From assembly GCA_964615095.1 (NCBI GenBank), contig CAZTPX010000037.1:5930-69929 (forward strand): a DNA stretch of 64,000 bases, in the 5' to 3' direction. The notes beneath the pieces were generated by a model. That model worked only from the letters and a program-made list of their open reading frames with translations, made no database searches and was not told the DNA's origin. Below are positions 35,350-42,339 of this stretch, in pieces. Origin of the DNA: JANXQG01 sp964615095. Its GTDB lineage: Bacteria > Planctomycetota > Planctomycetia > Pirellulales > Thermoguttaceae. Every line of letters starts with the position of its first letter. Position 1 is the stretch's first letter. Both the position numbers and the translations under genes were made by a program.

Positions 35350-37591
35350 AGTACGACTCGATGGACCGCTGGCAAGTGTCGCGCAACGACTGAATGTCAT
35401 CGGCGTCGAGTTGCCGCCACAAGGCGGCGTCGAATCGCACGAAGGCCAGATCGCGGTCATAACGCAGGTAGCGCCGCCGTTCAAACTTCTCGAACGGCAT
35501 GTCCAGAATAACCCTTTGCACTTCGCTGTCGGAAAGATCGGCGACGCGCGACATGCGGGCCGAGCCGCACTCGACCACGACCCCGCGTGTATTGCGATCC
35601 TCATAGAACGCGCGGAATCGCCCGACGAAATCCGTCAACCTCGCACGCCCACGCTCATCGACCGAGTCGAGCAACGCCAAGAGCATGACTGGCTTATAGG
35701 ATGCCGACATATCCATTTCTTCCACGAAGGCCAGGAATAGCTCCTTGACGTTTTCGTCGCCGACTTTCGGGATGCCCAGTCTTTCACGTATGCTGTCGAT
35801 GTTGTCGCGGCGGAAGTAGTGATAAACCCTTTCGCCCAGGGTCAACGTGTGGTTGGGGCAAATTTCGCCGCGGTCAACGGCACGACGCACAGTTCCTTCG
35901 GCGGCCGCCAATTCTACTTCCAACTCCGCAAGCGGAATCATGTCGGCCATTGCCTCTTGCCAGTTGAACAAGTCCACTTGCTGAAATTCCCTCGCCCAAA
36001 GACCGATGTCGATGACGGCGGTCGGACGGTCACCGCGGCCGATTGCTTCCTCTTCGGCGCGGCGAAGATCCTCCGGCGACAAGACGAGACCGCCGGGCCG
36101 ATAGTTCGCCTGGCCGGCGACCCGGTGGAGACTCAAGGCAACGTTGTAGCGAGTCGCGTTGTCCACGAAGTCGAACACTACGAGAAATTCTTTTCCAGGC
36201 GCCTTGCGCGTGCCGCGCCCGAGTTGCTGCAGGTAGACAATTTTGGAAAGGGTTGGCCGCGCCATGAGAAGGACTTCCACGTCGGGGCAGTCCCACCCTT
36301 CATTGAGAATGTCACACGCACACAGAACGCGGACCTCGCCGTCGTGGAAGGCCCGAAGGGTCCCATCTCGCTCCTTCTGCGACATTCGGCCGGAAACGGA
36401 ACGCGCGGGTATTCCGGAGACGCGGAAAAGTTCAGCCAGCGCCTCTCCGTGGCGGACGTTGACGCAGAAGAGAACCGCTTTGCGTCCCGGCACATGCTGC
36501 AAGTAGGTGTCGACGATCAGGCGGTCGCGCGACGGAATCAACACGGTCTCTTCGATATCGCGACGATTGTATTGCACCTGGTTGAACCGGACCGTCGTCA
36601 GGTCCACGTTTGTCACCACGCGTACACAGCGGATCGGAACCAATTCGCCCCGCTCGACGGCTTCTTTCAACGTAAGCCGGTGCGCGCAGTCCTGGAACAA
36701 CTCCAGGATCGACTGGCCGTCGGCACGGTCGGGAGTCGCCGTCAGACCGAGGACGAACCGTGGCTGAAAATAGCCAAGAACCTGCCGGTAGGTAGACGCG
36801 GCAGCGTGATGGGCTTCGTCAATGACGAGATAATCGAAGGCAGTACTAGGAAAATCGCGCAGGTGTTCGAATACGCTCTGAATCGAACCGGCCAAATTGT
36901 GGGTGTCGGTGTCCCGCACGTCGCCCAGGTAGAGCCCCGTGGAGACCTCGGGCCATAGCTCCTTAAGCTTCTCATACGCCTGGAGAACCAACTCGCGCCG
37001 GTGGGCCAGCACCAGCGTTTTTCCGCCGAACCGTTTCGCATCGCTTATGGCCACGATGGTCTTGCCCGCGCCCTGGGCATGCGTCAGCAACGCGATAGTC
37101 TTGCCCTCCGCGCGCATGGCGGCGAGCGCGGCCATGGCTTCCTCCTGGTGAGGCCGGAGCTCGAACGCCTCGCCGTGCTGCTTCGGCAAGAACTGGTCGA
37201 AAGACAAGAGGCCGGGAATCGATTCGAGGAAGAGGGCTAACTGCTCCTTGACGCGCTCCGGCTCAGAGGCGAGTTCGCGGTCCGTCCAACGGAAAACACG
37301 CCAGTTCTGGTGTACGAGGCTGTTCTGCCGCAACAGGTCGTCTTCGTACTTTTCCACGGAAATGGCCCCCGGCACGTGCCAAGTCAGCCCGTCGATCTCG
37401 AATGCGATACTCTGATCCGCCGTCCGGATCGCGTAATCGATGAAACGGCTACTTCCGTAAATATCTTCGACCGGATAGTCGTGTGCGAGCATCTGGACCT
37501 TCTCGACACCGAACACTTGGGCGAAGAGTTCGACGAAGACATCCTCTGGCGTACTGCTCCGTCCCTCTCGATCTCTGAATGTTAGATTCAT
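35333..37591 (-). CDS. Nuclease-superfamily II helicase, restriction-type
   Basis: A 752-residue protein starting at ATG 37591. The first 150 residues look like a PD-(D/E)XK/Vsr-like nuclease: DYAIRTADQSIAFEIDGLTWH with Asp, Glu and Asp, then LLRQNSLVHQNWRVFRWTD. The SF2 helicase follows: LTHAQGAGKT (Walker A), VIDEAHHAAASTY (DEAH box), GLTATPDRADG, and QLGRGTR (motif VI). The C-terminal 250 residues include VEEMDMSASYKPVMLLALLD, a segment seen in helicases of restriction and defence loci. It likely cuts or translocates on foreign DNA. It forms an overlapping pair with the HIT gene and belongs to the defence island. Confidence 0.85.
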   Translation of the reverse strand: MNLTFRDREGRSSTPEDVFVELFAQVFGVEKVQMLAHDYPVEDIYGSSRFIDYAIRTADQSIAFEIDGLTWHVPGAISVEKYEDDLLRQNSLVHQNWRVFRWTDRELASEPERVKEQLALFLESIPGLLSFDQFLPKQHGEAFELRPHQEEAMAALAAMRAEGKTIALLTHAQGAGKTIVAISDAKRFGGKTLVLAHRRELVLQAYEKLKELWPEVSTGLYLGDVRDTDTHNLAGSIQSVFEHLRDFPSTAFDYLVIDEAHHAAASTYRQVLGYFQPRFVLGLTATPDRADGQSILELFQDCAHRLTLKEAVERGELVPIRCVRVVTNVDLTTVRFNQVQYNRRDIEETVLIPSRDRLIVDTYLQHVPGRKAVLFCVNVRHGEALAELFRVSGIPARSVSGRMSQKERDGTLRAFHDGEVRVLCACDILNEGWDCPDVEVLLMARPTLSKIVYLQQLGRGTRKAPGKEFLVVFDFVDNATRYNVALSLHRVAGQANYRPGGLVLSPEDLRRAEEEAIGRGDRPTAVIDIGLWAREFQQVDLFNWQEAMADMIPLAELEVELAAAEGTVRRAVDRGEICPNHTLTLGERVYHYFRRDNIDSIRERLGIPKVGDENVKELFLAFVEEMDMSASYKPVMLLALLDSVDERGRARLTDFVGRFRAFYEDRNTRGVVVECGSARMSRVADLSDSEVQRVILDMPFEKFERRRYLRYDRDLAFVRFDAALWRQLDADDIQSLRDTCQRSIESYYERLF

Positions 37592-37678
37592 AACGGCTTG
37601 GCGTGAACGCCAAAACAAAAAATGGTCAACTTGCCAACCGCTTGCCACAATCGAGCCCAGTTGGCATATTTGGCCGAC

Positions 37679-37972
37679 CTATTTGAGTTCGATCCGGATA
37701 CCGGCTCCATCCGTCTCGTCGTGGAACCACATATCGGGGCACTTCTCCCACATGTGGCGTGCATAGGTGAGCGTCACATCCTGGAGCTTCCGGATCGCCG
37801 GACGCCTGATTGGGTCGTCTTCGTCTTCGTCGCATTCCGCGTGCAATAGCCAAAAGCACTCATCGCTGGGCGTAATCGCCAAGATCTCGCAATAGAATCG
37901 ATAACCACCCGCCGGGTCAGCACACGGCCGCACTGCAAATTTGATTCCAGGGTTCGATGCGGTCTTTGCCAT
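37679..37972 (-). CDS. Small protein of unknown function
   Basis: A 97-residue protein with GAGGGA just before ATG 37972. It has a Cys-containing segment (YRFYCEILAITPSDECFWLLHAE split by variable residues), an acidic run DEDEDD and an RRPAIRKLQDVTLTYARHMW helix. No membrane segment. I do not recognise the family. It sits between the helicase and the SBD-HNH nuclease and shares their strand. Confidence 0.65.
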   Translation of the reverse strand: MAKTASNPGIKFAVRPCADPAGGYRFYCEILAITPSDECFWLLHAECDEDEDDPIRRPAIRKLQDVTLTYARHMWEKCPDMWFHDETDGAGIRIELK

Positions 37973-38111
37973 GTTCGTTTCCCTCATAAGACAGTTGGGT
38001 TGTACGGTCCGTTCTTTCGGTTTAAGCCGTTCGTTGCACCGCCTCAAGCAGAATTTCGCCATAGTAGCGCGGCGACTGCCTCGGATATCGGCTGCTGGTT
38101 AATCGAACCGC

Positions 38112-39011
38112 CTATTCCGCAGTCCCAAGATACACATTATTCCGATGCCAATCCAGAAATCGCTTCGCGATTGCCTTTCGAGGTTGAACGGCAAGGCTCT
38201 GGTTCACCAGCGACTCAAGCGGCAGGCCGCCGCTCTGTTGCGCCACGAACGCGTCGGCGATACAAATGCGGGCTTCGTCGTCGATCCCGAGAATTCCCTT
38301 GTCGAACGCCCAATGATGCAATTTGCAGAGTGCGATGCCGTTTTCTACGTCATCGGGGCCGTGCAGCGAATGCCAATGGACGTGCGCGGCGTCGATCCCC
38401 GTCGCCACGCCGTTCAGCACCGCGTGGAATCCGCAGAACGCGCAACTATAGCGGAAATTCTCCAATACGTCGATCATGAATTGCCGGTCGCGCTGCGGCC
38501 GTCGCCGACTGTCCAACCGATCAAGCCCCAGGTCCTCGCGAATATCGCCGTGTAGTGTTTCGGGCCACCATTCGTTCAGAATCGAATCAACGACGCGTGC
38601 CCTGGCTTCGCTGGAACTCCTCAGCAGGCGAAAAACTCTCGGTTGGAAAGCGCCGTAGGACTCGGGGCGGCGCAGGTCGGAAATCAGTGCCGTTTTGCCC
38701 GATCCGTATTCCCGCTGGGTCTTCAGAACCCAGAACGGCGAGGTCCGCAAATGGCTGAACGGCTGCTCCGGTTTCGACCCGCTGTCCGTCGGCCGCCCGC
38801 CATGCTCGCGAATCAACATGTCCAGTTTCTTTTCGATGTCGTCGAAATGAAACCGATTTTCCTCGGCACGGTCGTTCTCGATCCGCGAAACCAAGAGCAG
38901 TAAAAGAAGCGGCTTTTTCAGTGCAGCACGAAGGTGACCCGGCGCATGCACTTTCATGGACCGGATTTGCTCCAGCAGTTCATTCAACGCTTGAAGGTCG
39001 TCGAGGTTCAT
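38112..39011 (-). CDS. Phosphorothioate-type SBD-HNH restriction endonuclease (ScoMcrA-like)
   Basis: A 299-residue protein. The N-terminal half resembles the sulfur-binding domain: HAPGHLRAALKKPLLLLLLV, FHFDDIEKKLDMLIREHGG, SPFWVLKTQ and HGDIREDLGL. The C-terminal half is an HNH nuclease: YSCAFCGFHAVLNGV, the catalytic IDAAHVHWHSLHGPDD, NGIALCKLHHWAFDKG, then FLDWHRNNVYLG. Proteins of this layout cut phosphorothioated DNA (type IV restriction). In most family members the first motif reads HKPLLLL; here it is KKPLLLL, so sulfur recognition may differ. No dnd modification genes are seen, which fits a type IV enzyme. Confidence 0.85.
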   Translation of the reverse strand: MNLDDLQALNELLEQIRSMKVHAPGHLRAALKKPLLLLLLVSRIENDRAEENRFHFDDIEKKLDMLIREHGGRPTDSGSKPEQPFSHLRTSPFWVLKTQREYGSGKTALISDLRRPESYGAFQPRVFRLLRSSSEARARVVDSILNEWWPETLHGDIREDLGLDRLDSRRRPQRDRQFMIDVLENFRYSCAFCGFHAVLNGVATGIDAAHVHWHSLHGPDDVENGIALCKLHHWAFDKGILGIDDEARICIADAFVAQQSGGLPLESLVNQSLAVQPRKAIAKRFLDWHRNNVYLGTAE

Positions 39012-39134
39012 TACGCCAGGATAGCGAATCCAGGCCCCCCTAACAAGTACCGGGGTCAAGAAAAGTGATGGACCGTTAACGGGTACGTTGCATGTGCATG
39101 GCCATTCATGGCCATTTGCCGGCGCAGCCGGTTC

Positions 39135-39385
39135 AGGCCCGTGCTTCAGCACGGGTCGGGCAGCAGGAGAAATGTAAAGGCTGTCTATGGCATCCCTACG
39201 TAAAAGGGAATGCATTCCGTTTCCCTGAAATACGCAAGGCAACGGAATAAATTCCGTTCTACGTAGGACTTTGCAGTTCTCCTGGATCGGGCAGGCTGCC
39301 ACGCCCCTCCCTCGATTCCGCCGGCCGGCGGAATCGGGGAATAGTCGCTTCTCAGGCTTCGCTACCCGTGCTGAAGCACGGGCCT
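39135..39385. repeat. 22-bp inverted repeats bounding a 207-bp gene-free segment
   Basis: AGGCCCGTGCTTCAGCACGG-GT (39135-39156) and its exact inverse (39364-39385) each form a hairpin (CCCGTGC/GCACGGG). They enclose a family-D palindrome (39181-39267) and more GC-rich hairpins. No gene is visible from 39012 to 39640. Confidence 0.85.
39181..39267. repeat. GGCATCCCTACGTA...CTACGTAGG element, copy 1
   Basis: An 87-bp element with GGAATGCATTCC and ACGGAATAAATTCCGT hairpins. An inverted copy of equal length is at 52745-52831. Both are followed on the plus strand by ACTTTGCAGTTCT. Confidence 0.88.
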
Positions 39386-39414
39386 AATATTACCCCGGCA
39401 TGAAAGATCCTCAC

Positions 39415-39463
39415 ACCAACCCGAAGCGCAAGCGAGGGACCCTCGCTTGCGCTTCGGGTTGGT
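39415..39463. repeat. Perfect 49-bp palindrome (NPKRKRG type)
   Basis: Arms of 24 bp (ACCAACCCGAAGCGCAAGCG AGGG and its exact complement) meet at a single central A. When read through it encodes NPKRKRGS, a peptide string that I recall from many planctomycete hypothetical proteins. It may act as a terminator or be a mobile palindrome. Confidence 0.9.
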
Positions 39464-39647
39464 ATTGATCAACTTGGTTGCCGGCGTAATACCCGCTGCG
39501 CCGGGCAATGGGCGTAAACGCCCATGCGACCAGCCGCTGCGCAAAAGCAGCAGCCATGAAAAGGCAGGAATCCGTTTCAGACTGTGGAAGGTCAGCCACG
39601 CACGGGCCGGCTCGCGACCGGGAAGACCGGCCGCGGCCAGATGCTCC

Positions 39648-40420
39648 CTACAGGTCTTGCCCTTGCAGCCTTGGAATTGAACCATGCCGAAGTCCGTCAG
39701 CGTCGTTCCGTGCGCCCGCGGACACAGGGACGGCGGTCGCCTGACGGCGACGAGGTTCGATACGGTTGGAAACATGCGAGTCCTGACGCGGGGCCGAGGG
39801 CAGGTTCGAGAACAGGCCGATCAAACCTTCGGCCGCGGTGGGATGCGTGAAGATCGCGTCGCGCAGCGCCGTGTAGGGCAGGCCGCCGAGCATCGCCGTC
39901 TGCACGACAGCCATCATCTCGCTCGCCTCGGCCCCAAGGCGGTAAAGCCCAAAATACGATCGTCGGCCCCGATCAGGGCCTTGGCAAACCCCCGTGTCTG
40001 CGAGAGCGTGCGCGTGCGCAACACGGCCGACATCGGCTGCTTCACCAACCGGTACGGTACGCCCTTCGCCCTGGCCTCCGTCTCCGTCAGCCCCACGTGG
40101 GCCAACTCCGGGTCCAGGAAGAGGCAATAGGGAATCACGCGGTCGCGGGTCGTGCGATTGCCGCCGTCGAGGTTGCTGAGCACCACGCGGGCGTCGTCCT
40201 CTCCCACGTGCGTGAATTGCGGGCTGCCGGCACAATCGCCCATGGCCCAAACGTCGGCGGCCGTAGTCTGCAGCCGTTCGTCCACACGGATGTAGCCCCG
40301 CTCGTCCAGTTCGACACGCGCCGAGGCCAGGTCGATCCGGTCCGTATTCGGCGTTCGGCCGGCCGCCACCAAAATGTCGGAAGCCGCCAGAGTCCTTTCC
40401 CCACCGCCGCCGCATCCCAC
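39648..40420 (-). pseudogene. Pyridine nucleotide-disulfide oxidoreductase, C-terminal fragment
   Basis: The fragment has SDILVAAGRTPNTDRI, VWAMGDCAG (FAD-binding Asp), TETEARAKGVPYRL and, in a second frame, EMMAVVQTAMLGGLPYTALRDAIFTHPTAAEGL with the catalytic-type HP. These are the second half of a glutathione-reductase/mercuric-reductase-like flavoenzyme. A one-base loss in a run of C at 39932-39935 shifts the frame, and the N-terminal FAD domain and redox Cys pair are missing. The true C-terminus is near 39795. Confidence 0.82.
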
Positions 40421-40450
40421 GCCCGCTGCGCCTCATCGAAGACGATTGCA
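40403..40450 (-). pseudogene. Short DUF2075-like ATPase fragment
   Basis: One frame reads AIVFDEAQRAWDAAA, which looks like the Walker B region of DUF2075 (schlafen-like AAA) proteins. A stop lies just upstream and the sequence joins the oxidoreductase fragment directly. Only about 15 residues, so the call is tentative. Confidence 0.4.
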
Positions 40451-40583
40451 TTTCATAGGGCACTTCGTCGGTGTTCTTGATACCGTATTTGGTCAGGAAT
40501 CCTCCGTCCAACCATTTATGGAACGCTCTGGTGTCCAGGCTCCGCGTGGGTAGGTCATGGGGGCCAAGTGGCCCTCGGCGGTT

Positions 40584-40606
40584 ACCAGTTTCGCAACGAA
40601 ACTGGT
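40584..40606. repeat. ACCAGTTTCG hairpin
   Basis: ACCAGTTTCG-CAA-CGAAACTGGT is a perfect 10-bp stem with a 3-base loop, in a gene-free spot between the gene fragments and the PIN toxin gene. Confidence 0.8.
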
Positions 40607-40654
40607 ATCGTGTCCTCAGAATTACCCAGATATACCGGATTTCCCGGACGGCGA

Positions 40655-41128
40655 TCAAAGCGAGTCGCCGATTTCCCGCAGAAATGCAAGCGGGTCGAGA
40701 ATTCGAAGCAGCGGGAAGCGATCTTGAAAGTCTGCCGCTTGCGGTTTCGTCGAGTCCATCAAGTCAAGCAGGTCCTTGTCGCGGGATACGATTAGTTTCG
40801 CGTTGGCTGCCACCGCCAGATTCACGTAATGTGCATCGTCCGGGTCCCGTTGGTAGACGAACGGTTCCGGAAAGCCCACGAGGACGGTGGCCGCGACCTC
40901 GATGACCTCAATGAACTCCTGCGTCCGATCGGGGCTGAAGTGGAGTTGGGCGATAACCTTCGGGCGGCTCGCTACGTCATGAAGTTCTTCGACTACTGTC
41001 GGCGACAGAAAAAGCTCGACTTTCCCATCGATCGCGAGTTGGACACATCGGCCAGCCGGCCCGTTCGGAGAGGCCAGCGCCTGGAGGAAGGTGTTGCAGT
41101 CGAAGACGACTCGCGTCGACGTGGTCAT
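40655..41128 (-). CDS. PIN-domain toxin (VapC-like)
   Basis: A 157-residue PIN protein: VVFDCNTFLQALAS with the first catalytic Asp, VVEELHDVASRP with the Glu, and RDPDDAHYVNLAVAANAKLIVSRDKDLLDL with the remaining acidic residues. These RNases cut tRNA or other RNA. It overlaps the upstream antitoxin gene by 4 bp (ATGA, 41125-41128). All catalytic residues are present, so the module is probably active. Confidence 0.9.
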   Translation of the reverse strand: MTTSTRVVFDCNTFLQALASPNGPAGRCVQLAIDGKVELFLSPTVVEELHDVASRPKVIAQLHFSPDRTQEFIEVIEVAATVLVGFPEPFVYQRDPDDAHYVNLAVAANAKLIVSRDKDLLDLMDSTKPQAADFQDRFPLLRILDPLAFLREIGDSL

Positions 41129-41385
41129 TCCCCCGCCTTCTCTCGGCGTTCGGCCCGCATCGCATGTTTTTCCGCTTCAAGGAAATCAGAAAGCTCATCC
41201 TCGCTCATACCGCTTTGGACGAACGCTTGGCCGATCGGGCCGCTGATTTCTCGCAACGATCTTGGCGGCCCCACCAAGAGCTCAAGTTGTCGGGCGGCGT
41301 AGGTCGCCACGTCAACGCCTGCAGCGGCGGCCTTCGCCTTCAGCTTAACCTCGGCTTCCGCGGAAATAGATACACTTAGAACCAT
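41125..41385 (-). CDS. Antitoxin of the PIN toxin
   Basis: An 86-residue protein: SVSISAEAEVKLKAKAAAAGVDVATYAARQLE resembles a ribbon-helix-helix/CopG-type N-terminal domain, followed by a helical, charged toxin-binding tail (SEDELSDFLEAEKHAMRAERR). It is the first gene of the pair, as in most vapBC modules, and probably represses its own promoter. Confidence 0.82.
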   Translation of the reverse strand: MVLSVSISAEAEVKLKAKAAAAGVDVATYAARQLELLVGPPRSLREISGPIGQAFVQSGMSEDELSDFLEAEKHAMRAERREKAGE

Positions 41386-41846
41386 ACAACCTATTCTATC
41401 ATGTCTGGGGCCGCGGGAATAGGCTAAACTCGCTCTCTGGATGCGGCACTAGCGCTGGCAGGGCTGCGACTGGAGGTCGAAGACCCAGCGGACGCAGGCG
41501 TCGCGCCGACGTTCGAGCCGGAATCGACGGTCGAAAACCGCCGAAAGCTGGAAACCCGCGTGCGATGGGTGACTATCATTCCGGCCATCTCATGGCGAAT
41601 TCGAAGTGTCGCCTAACTGCCGCAGGCGACCGGAGTTGCAGTTAAATTCCCGCCACCGCACAAATAACCCGGAGACAGCAGGCGTATTGTTTTCATGAAT
41701 ATACGGCGCACTACGCGCAGAGAGCAGGGAGCAGAAAGGAGGAAGACGGAATCATGTGATGAAGCAAATCTCGTAGGTGTGCTGATCTTTGACAATTTAA
41801 CCGCCTGCGGCGTAGCGAGCCGGGGGCCATTGGCGACGCATGGTCG

Positions 41847-41954
41847 GTAGGTCCATCTTGCCGAGATGGACTATTGCGCGGCGCATCGTCGTGAAGCCCC
41901 GGAGCCATAGACGACGCGAAAGTTCAATAGCCACTCCCGGCAGGAGTGGCCTAC
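41847..41954. repeat. Double-hairpin GTAGG...CCTAC element, copy 2
   Basis: A 108-bp element. The first hairpin GTCCATC-TTGCCGA-GATGGAC begins after GTAG; the last is GCCACTCC-CGGCA-GGAGTGGC followed by CTAC. The middle part differs from the other copies while the ends follow the same plan. Confidence 0.82.
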
Positions 41955-42069
41955 AAGGAAAGCCGCTGCGCGGCGAAAAAAGAAAACGGAACTAAAACTT
42001 GACTCTGACATAAAATTGCTTCACGAATTGGCTTCCACGATACTCGGGCGAGGTGTATGAATGGTTCAT

Positions 42070-42150
42070 AATGGCACAAAATGGCACAAAATGGTCACAT
42101 TGGCCAAAAAAATGGCACAAAATGGCACAAAGTGGCCAGGAAATGGCAAC
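42070..42150. repeat. 10-bp direct repeats (AATGGCACAA)
   Basis: AATGGCACAA occurs at 42070, 42080, 42111 and 42121, with variants at 42090, 42101, 42131 and 42142. The period is close to one helical turn, so proteins could bind on one face. It lies 190 bp beyond the 3' end of gyrB. Confidence 0.65.
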
Positions 42151-42339
42151 GTCTTTGAGGGAACAAGAAGTTCACAAGAAGAGTGTCAACACCTCGTTTC
42201 TCCGCGGTTTCCTTCAACCGGACCAACACCTGTGGGTGCAGAGGCACTCGCCCGTGGTGGTGCAAAACTGCGGCAAAAGCGCCAAGAGGCCGCTTTTTGT
42301 GACCAAATTGGAGGCGTGAATAACTCGCTAGACGGTGCG

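Larger units (their letters stand above)
41386..42339. other. Gene-free 950-bp stretch between TA module and gyrB
   Basis: It holds a short open frame without a start (41430-41616, LDAALALAGLRLEVED), perhaps a gene remnant; a GTCGCCT...AGGCGAC hairpin near 41608-41630; a GTAGG element (41847-41954); and a cluster of 10-bp repeats (42070-42150). I see no convincing gene. Confidence 0.6.

Noticed and set aside
42053..42319. Small plus-strand gene in the AATGGCACAA repeats
   Set aside because: Its start region is made of the 10-bp repeats, and it has no ribosome-binding site and no family resemblance.
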